Assembly: GCA_002451055.1 (NCBI GenBank)
Contig: DKBD01000213.1
Coordinates: 14,732-20,269 of the forward strand
Reading direction: 5' to 3'
Source of the DNA: Nitrospira sp. UBA6909
GTDB taxonomy: Bacteria > Nitrospirota > Nitrospiria > Nitrospirales > Nitrospiraceae
Length of the DNA stretch: 5,538 nucleotides
Every line of letters starts with the position of its first letter. Position 1 is the first letter of the stretch. The position numbers and the translations under genes were made by a program. The notes beneath the pieces were generated by a model, which ran no database searches, had not been told where the DNA came from, and saw nothing but the letters and a program-made list of their open reading frames with translations. This document shows positions 5,433-5,538 of this stretch, one piece after another.

Positions 5433-5538
5433 GTGACCACGAGAAAGGAACTCAAAGCCTTGCGCATTGCGCGACGACATCACCACACCATCAATAGTCG
5501 GCTGGCGATTCTCCGCTATGCTGAGGAGTATGGCTTCA
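5433..5538 (+). CDS. Start of an IS481-like (integrase-type) transposase, partial
   Basis: From the GTG at 5433 the frame stays open to the window edge (35 codons) and reads V-T-T-R-K-E-L-K-A-L-R-I-A-R-R-H, then T-I-N-S-R-L-A-I-L-R-Y-A-E-E-Y-G. The R-L-A-x-L-x-Y-A-x-E-x-G segment is typical of the N-terminal helix-turn-helix of transposases with a downstream rve (DDE) integrase domain, as in IS481/IS3-related elements. The in-frame stop at 5394-5396 limits the start; GTG 5433 is the only usual start codon, with AAGGAG at 5414-5419 rather far upstream (13 bases). The catalytic domain and both element ends lie outside the window or are not identifiable. The fragment is short, so the family is tentative. 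Confidence 0.5.
   Translation, partial: MTTRKELKALRIARRHHHTINSRLAILRYAEEYGF

Noticed and set aside
4973..5467. 164-codon minus-strand frame taken as a complete gene
   Set aside because: Only about 5231-5362 looks like protein (transposase tail). The rest has unlikely composition, the start has no ribosome-binding site, and it crosses a C9 tract and the start of another transposase.
1..5538. tRNA, rRNA, CRISPR array or replication origin
   Set aside because: No cloverleaf, ribosomal RNA motif, regularly spaced direct repeats or iteron cluster was seen on either strand.

Overview
The window comes from a Gram-negative-type bacterium of moderate GC content. It encodes two exported CxxCH (c-type) cytochromes and a probable lipoprotein. 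Two cytochrome P460-family genes point to an organism that handles reduced nitrogen compounds or their toxic intermediates (hydroxylamine, NO), such as nitrifiers, Nitrospira-like bacteria or methanotrophs. That placement is an inference; nothing in the window fixes the taxon.

Layout, left to right. Positions 1-417 (minus) hold the 5' part of a lipoprotein-type gene with an in-frame TAA at codon 30, and the gene runs off the left edge. A hairpin at 535-566 separates it from the first P460 cytochrome (576-1220, minus), which keeps the CxxCH haem site, the lysine expected to cross-link the haem and the distal glutamate. Divergent from it lies a Crp/Fnr-family regulator (1494-2186, plus). A 563-bp non-coding stretch (2187-2749) rich in inverted repeats follows, then a second, more divergent P460 protein (2750-3364, plus). 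A 439-residue cytoplasmic beta-propeller protein of the lactonase/YncE type follows at 3604-4923 (plus). The right end (about 4924-5538) looks like mobile-element debris: the C-terminal remnant of a DDE transposase on minus, then the start of an IS481-like transposase on plus that runs off the edge.

The most interesting signal is regulatory. A TGTCA-N6-TGACA inverted repeat (1327-1342) lies between the first P460 gene and the regulator. A near-identical AGTCA-N6-TGACA site (2520-2535), with a 14-bp perfect palindrome as core, lies upstream of the second P460 gene. Spacing and symmetry are those of Crp/Fnr-family operators. The first site is centred exactly 41.5 bp before the start point predicted from a -10 hexamer in front of P460 gene 1, which is the class II activation position. 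The regulator's recognition helix has Arg-Gln where Crp has Arg-Glu, and it lacks the cAMP-phosphate arginine. The simplest model is a small self-contained regulon in which a non-cAMP Crp/Fnr-type sensor controls two P460 cytochromes, and perhaps the propeller protein, in response to a nitrogen-oxide, redox or gas signal.
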